Below, one piece after another: positions 12,218 to 15,079 of a DNA stretch of 15,079 bases; position 1 is the first letter of the stretch; every line of letters starts with the position of its first letter. The DNA comes from Candidatus Omnitrophota bacterium. GTDB taxonomy: Bacteria > Omnitrophota > Gorgyraeia > Aquiviventales > Aquiviventaceae. The notes beneath the pieces are model-generated. The model made no database searches. It was given only the letters and a program-made list of their open reading frames with translations, and was not told the DNA's origin. Location: positions 1 to 15,079 of the forward strand of contig JACPSQ010000064.1 in the NCBI GenBank assembly GCA_016193195.1. Direction: 5' to 3'. A program made the position numbers and the translations under genes.

Positions 12218-15079
12218 ATGACAAGACACGCAAGCTGGCTTCAACGAGGGGTCGCGAGTTTCACTGCGGCGGCGCTCGGCGGGGCGCAACTGGTGCTGCC
12301 GCCACAGGCGGAGGCGTCGCACCTGGGTTCCACGACGGCGTCGGCGGGTTCTGTGCCGCCGCCGGGGGTCTCAACCCCGCAGAGCTTCCAGCCGGACCTG
12401 TTCACCGGGCGCGCCACGACCTCGATCCCGATCGTCGTCCCGCCCGGCCGCAAGGGGATGCAGCCGAGCCTGGCACTCGCCTACTCTTCGTCGGGCCGCA
12501 ACGGCTGGGTGGGTGTTGGCTGGGGCCTGGACCTGGGCTACATCGAGCGCTCCACAAAAAACGGCGTCCCGAAGTACGACGCGAGCGACACCTACACCTT
12601 CATGTTCCAGGGCGTCGCCTCGGACCTCGTCCGCATCCCGGATGGCACTTACCGCGCGAAGGATGAAGGGTTGTTCTTGCGCTTCGAGGACAGGGGAATC
12701 TCAGGCTGGGAGGTCCGGGATAAGGCCGGCACGCGGTACGTCTTCGGACGCGACGTGAACTCGCAACTGGACAGCGGCGGCCGGACCTTCCGCTGGTGCC
12801 TGGATACGGTCATCGATCCGAATGGCAACACCCTCGCGCTGGCCTACACGAAGGATCGAGGTCAGCTCTATCCTTCCCAGATCGACTACACCGGGCATGA
12901 GCCCACGCGGCTTGCTCCCACCAACCGCGTCACCTTCCTGCTCGAGGATCGCCCGGATGATGAGGTGTCCTACCGCAGCGGGTTTGCTGTGACGACCGCC
13001 AAGCGCCTGAAGGAGATTGCCGCCTACGCGCCAGACCCGCAAGGCCAACCGCTGCAGCTGGCCCGCAAGTACGCGCTGGTCTACACCACCAGCGGGCGGA
13101 CCGGCCGGTCGCTGCTTGCCAGCGTTCAGCAATTCGGGACAGATGGAACCACGAGCCTGCCGGCGACGACCTTGACCTACCAGAGTACGGGCGCCGCCAG
13201 CTATCCGAACATCCTCAACAACTTCGCGTCCCCACCCAGCGTCGCCGGCTGGAACGTCCGCAAAGCCGGCCTGGACACCGGCCATGAGACGTGGGGATGT
13301 GCCCATCCGTACCTGGGGCTGCCGTGGGGAAGCCCAAGTGTCGCCAGCGGAAACTTTAACCTGGGCTGCCTAGCAGGCGGCGTCAGCAGCAACGGCGATG
13401 TCACGATGTCCGGCTGCAACGACCACTTCGGCCATGTCTGGACCTACGTGTACGTGGGGCAAGCCAAGACCATCTCGCTCTCCCACTCTAGTTCGAACGA
13501 CGCAGTTGGCTGTCTCTACCGGGAGGATGCCGGCGGGGTGACCCAGATCACGAACCCTGGCAGCATCTCGCTTTCGGCCGGCTGGTCGATTCTCCACATC
13601 ACCGCCTACCACCAGCACCAGGGGTGGGGCCCGACCACCCTGAGCGGCGGGCTCAAGAATCAGGTGGATGTCATGAACCCCAGCCAGATCATCTTGGGCG
13701 TTCCGCAGTTGGCCGGGGATGTGAACGGCGACGCCAAGACCGACATCATCAAGTTCACTCCCTCAAGCGGCAGCTGGACGGTGTCCTGCGCGACCAGCTG
13801 CACCCTACCCCCGGGCGGCGCCTGGCTCTCGGGCTTTGGCAACAGCTCCTCGACGCCGCTCTTGGGCGACTGGAACGGGGATGGCAAGACCGACGTCGCG
13901 ATCTTCACTAGCGGGACGTGGCGCTTTGCGACGTCGACGGGAACGAGCTTCCAAGCCGATACGATTGGCCAGGTGAACGTTGGCAGCGGCACCCCGCTCA
14001 CCGGCGATTTCAACGGGGATGCCATCACCGACATCGGGAGCTACAACAATGGCTCCTGGTCGATCGCGCTGGGCACAGGCAGCGGCTTCAGCTCCACCGG
14101 CTCCTTCTCCCTCAGTTGGGGGGACTCCGGTTACGAAGCGCTGACCGGGGATTTCAACGGGGATGGGTTGACCGATATCGGGATCATCAATAGGTCCAGC
14201 GGGGCTATTGACGTGCGGCTCTCAACAGGGAGCAACTGGACCGGGGCCAACAACTGGATCGGCGGCTTCGGCGGAGCCAACCCCCATACCTCCGCCGACT
14301 TCAACGGCGATGGGCTGACCGATGCCGCCTACTACAACCGCTCGGCCGGCCAGGTCATCTATGCGCCCTCCACCGGAAGCGGCTTTGGCTCCCCGGTGAC
14401 GCTGCCGCTCGCCTTCAGCCTGACCTCCTCCGATGACACGATCCAGGTGGGGGACTTCAATGGGGATGGCATCGCAGATCCCGCGGCGTTCAACATCCTC
14501 TCAGGAAGCTCGCAGCTTGCCCTCTCCAGCCTCACCAATCCCGATGGCTCCAACGGGACCGCCACCGATCTCCTGCGCACGATCCAGAATGGCGTAGGCG
14601 GCACCACGACGCTCACCTACCAGCCCTCGACCCTGTGTGGGTGCGGCCAGGATCCTCTCCTGCCGTTTATGCTCCACGTCGTCCAGCAGGCCACCAGCAG
14701 CGACGGCCTCGGCCATAGCTACACCACCACCTACCTCTTCCACGGGGGTCTGTACGATGCCCCCACGAAGGAGTTTCGGGGATTTGCAAAAGCGACGGTC
14801 TTCGATGTGGATGGGAATAAATCCATCACCGAGTTCCACCAGGATGCGCAGAAGAAAGGCCGGCCCTTCCGGACGGAGTTCCGCGATCAGGACGACGCCC
14901 TCTGTACCAAGCAGGAGCAGACGTGGAGCTCCATCGACCCGTACCCGGGCGTCCACTTCGTCACGCTCGATCAGACCGACGCGTATACCTACGACGGCGA
15001 TGCGACGTTCCGGCAGACCCGCAGCCGCTTCGAATACGATGCGTTTGGCAACGTCACGAAAACCCGGGAGTTCGGTGAC
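12218..15079 (+). CDS. SpvB/VCBS/TcdB-midN/RHS-type giant exported protein, 5' part
   Basis: An open frame of 954 codons runs to the window end without a stop. A signal-peptide-like start (MTRHASWLQRGVASFTAAAL, cleavage near QAEA) is followed by an SpvB-type domain (about 45-325: GRATTSIPIVVPPGRKGMQP, SLALAYSSSGRNGWVGVGW). Next is a segment with four cysteines, probably a carbohydrate-binding-like insert (about 329-495). Six FG-GAP/VCBS calcium-binding repeats begin with D-x-N-G-D near 501, 551, 597, 645, 694 and 746. A TcdB-midN-like region follows (TIQNGVGGTTTLTYQPS, LFHGGLYDAPTKEFRGFAKA), and an RHS repeat begins (YEYD-like RFEYDAFGNVTKTREFG). This order is that of insecticidal-toxin B subunits and polymorphic-toxin shells, which encapsulate a C-terminal payload. 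The payload lies beyond the window. The ribosome-binding site is weak. Confidence 0.92.
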   Translation, partial: MTRHASWLQRGVASFTAAALGGAQLVLPPQAEASHLGSTTASAGSVPPPGVSTPQSFQPDLFTGRATTSIPIVVPPGRKGMQPSLALAYSSSGRNGWVGVGWGLDLGYIERSTKNGVPKYDASDTYTFMFQGVASDLVRIPDGTYRAKDEGLFLRFEDRGISGWEVRDKAGTRYVFGRDVNSQLDSGGRTFRWCLDTVIDPNGNTLALAYTKDRGQLYPSQIDYTGHEPTRLAPTNRVTFLLEDRPDDEVSYRSGFAVTTAKRLKEIAAYAPDPQGQPLQLARKYALVYTTSGRTGRSLLASVQQFGTDGTTSLPATTLTYQSTGAASYPNILNNFASPPSVAGWNVRKAGLDTGHETWGCAHPYLGLPWGSPSVASGNFNLGCLAGGVSSNGDVTMSGCNDHFGHVWTYVYVGQAKTISLSHSSSNDAVGCLYREDAGGVTQITNPGSISLSAGWSILHITAYHQHQGWGPTTLSGGLKNQVDVMNPSQIILGVPQLAGDVNGDAKTDIIKFTPSSGSWTVSCATSCTLPPGGAWLSGFGNSSSTPLLGDWNGDGKTDVAIFTSGTWRFATSTGTSFQADTIGQVNVGSGTPLTGDFNGDAITDIGSYNNGSWSIALGTGSGFSSTGSFSLSWGDSGYEALTGDFNGDGLTDIGIINRSSGAIDVRLSTGSNWTGANNWIGGFGGANPHTSADFNGDGLTDAAYYNRSAGQVIYAPSTGSGFGSPVTLPLAFSLTSSDDTIQVGDFNGDGIADPAAFNILSGSSQLALSSLTNPDGSNGTATDLLRTIQNGVGGTTTLTYQPSTLCGCGQDPLLPFMLHVVQQATSSDGLGHSYTTTYLFHGGLYDAPTKEFRGFAKATVFDVDGNKSITEFHQDAQKKGRPFRTEFRDQDDALCTKQEQTWSSIDPYPGVHFVTLDQTDAYTYDGDATFRQTRSRFEYDAFGNVTKTREFGD

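Noticed and set aside
12208..12666. Alternative plus-strand frame at the start of the RHS-type gene
   Set aside because: Out of frame with the SpvB domain; it starts at TTG and has Gly/Arg/Pro-rich composition typical of a shadow frame.

Overview
This is a GC-rich bacterial chromosomal window. It probably comes from an uncultivated Gram-negative lineage. The evidence is large exported repeat proteins, an SpvB/RHS-type giant protein, an exported protein with a 'RYQG...FRLYDAETGG...PRQRITSVPLAIKA' N-terminal domain and a tail-collar-like end, a lone S23-type four-helix-bundle gene, and NtrB-like kinases with multi-pass N-termini. That mix is typical of metagenomic candidate phyla such as Omnitrophota. 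The phylum is an inference from gene style, since no rRNA or other marker is present.

Left half (1-6450), almost all minus strand. Read in the direction of transcription (right to left), it holds an XRE-cupin regulator (5818-6450), a stand-alone CheY-like response regulator (5430-5795), the 3' remnant of a second response regulator (4655-4744), a histidine kinase gene broken by a small insertion (2927-4637), an intact histidine kinase (832-2922), a 77-aa helix-turn-helix protein with its own strong promoter (502-735), and the 5' end of a beta-ketoacyl-ACP synthase gene (1-515). A plus-strand two-gene cassette (4817-5358), resembling a PBECR-type nuclease plus a DUF2283 partner, sits exactly where the second response regulator loses its 5' part.

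Right half (6642-15079), all plus strand and tightly packed. Two abutting exported multi-Ig-domain proteins (6642-8114, 8115-9863) are followed by a SpoVG-family protein (9877-10134), a four-helix-bundle protein between inverted arrays of a 7-bp repeat (10127-10607), an exported collar-like protein (10528-11433), a SAM-dependent methyltransferase (11491-12180) and the first 954 codons of an SpvB/VCBS/TcdB-midN/RHS-like protein running off the window (12218-15079). The genes look like a surface or secreted-protein cluster with mobile insertions.

The most notable structure is an 88-bp mobile element at 3190-3277. It has 15-bp perfect terminal inverted repeats enclosing three hairpins (a cloverleaf) and is flanked by a 3-bp TCA duplication. 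Removing the element plus one TCA (91 bp) restores the kinase frame exactly, giving 539 residues that align with the neighbouring kinase through the break. The second is the four-helix-bundle gene bounded by GTTCGGT/ACCGAAC heptamer arrays. The arrays supply the stop codon of the upstream gene and the N-terminal codons of the downstream one. The third is a candidate 756-bp (252-codon) in-frame segment that appears to split one Ig domain between two consecutive proteins. No tRNA, rRNA, CRISPR array or gene-free stretch over 300 bp was seen; the longest gap is 6451-6641.
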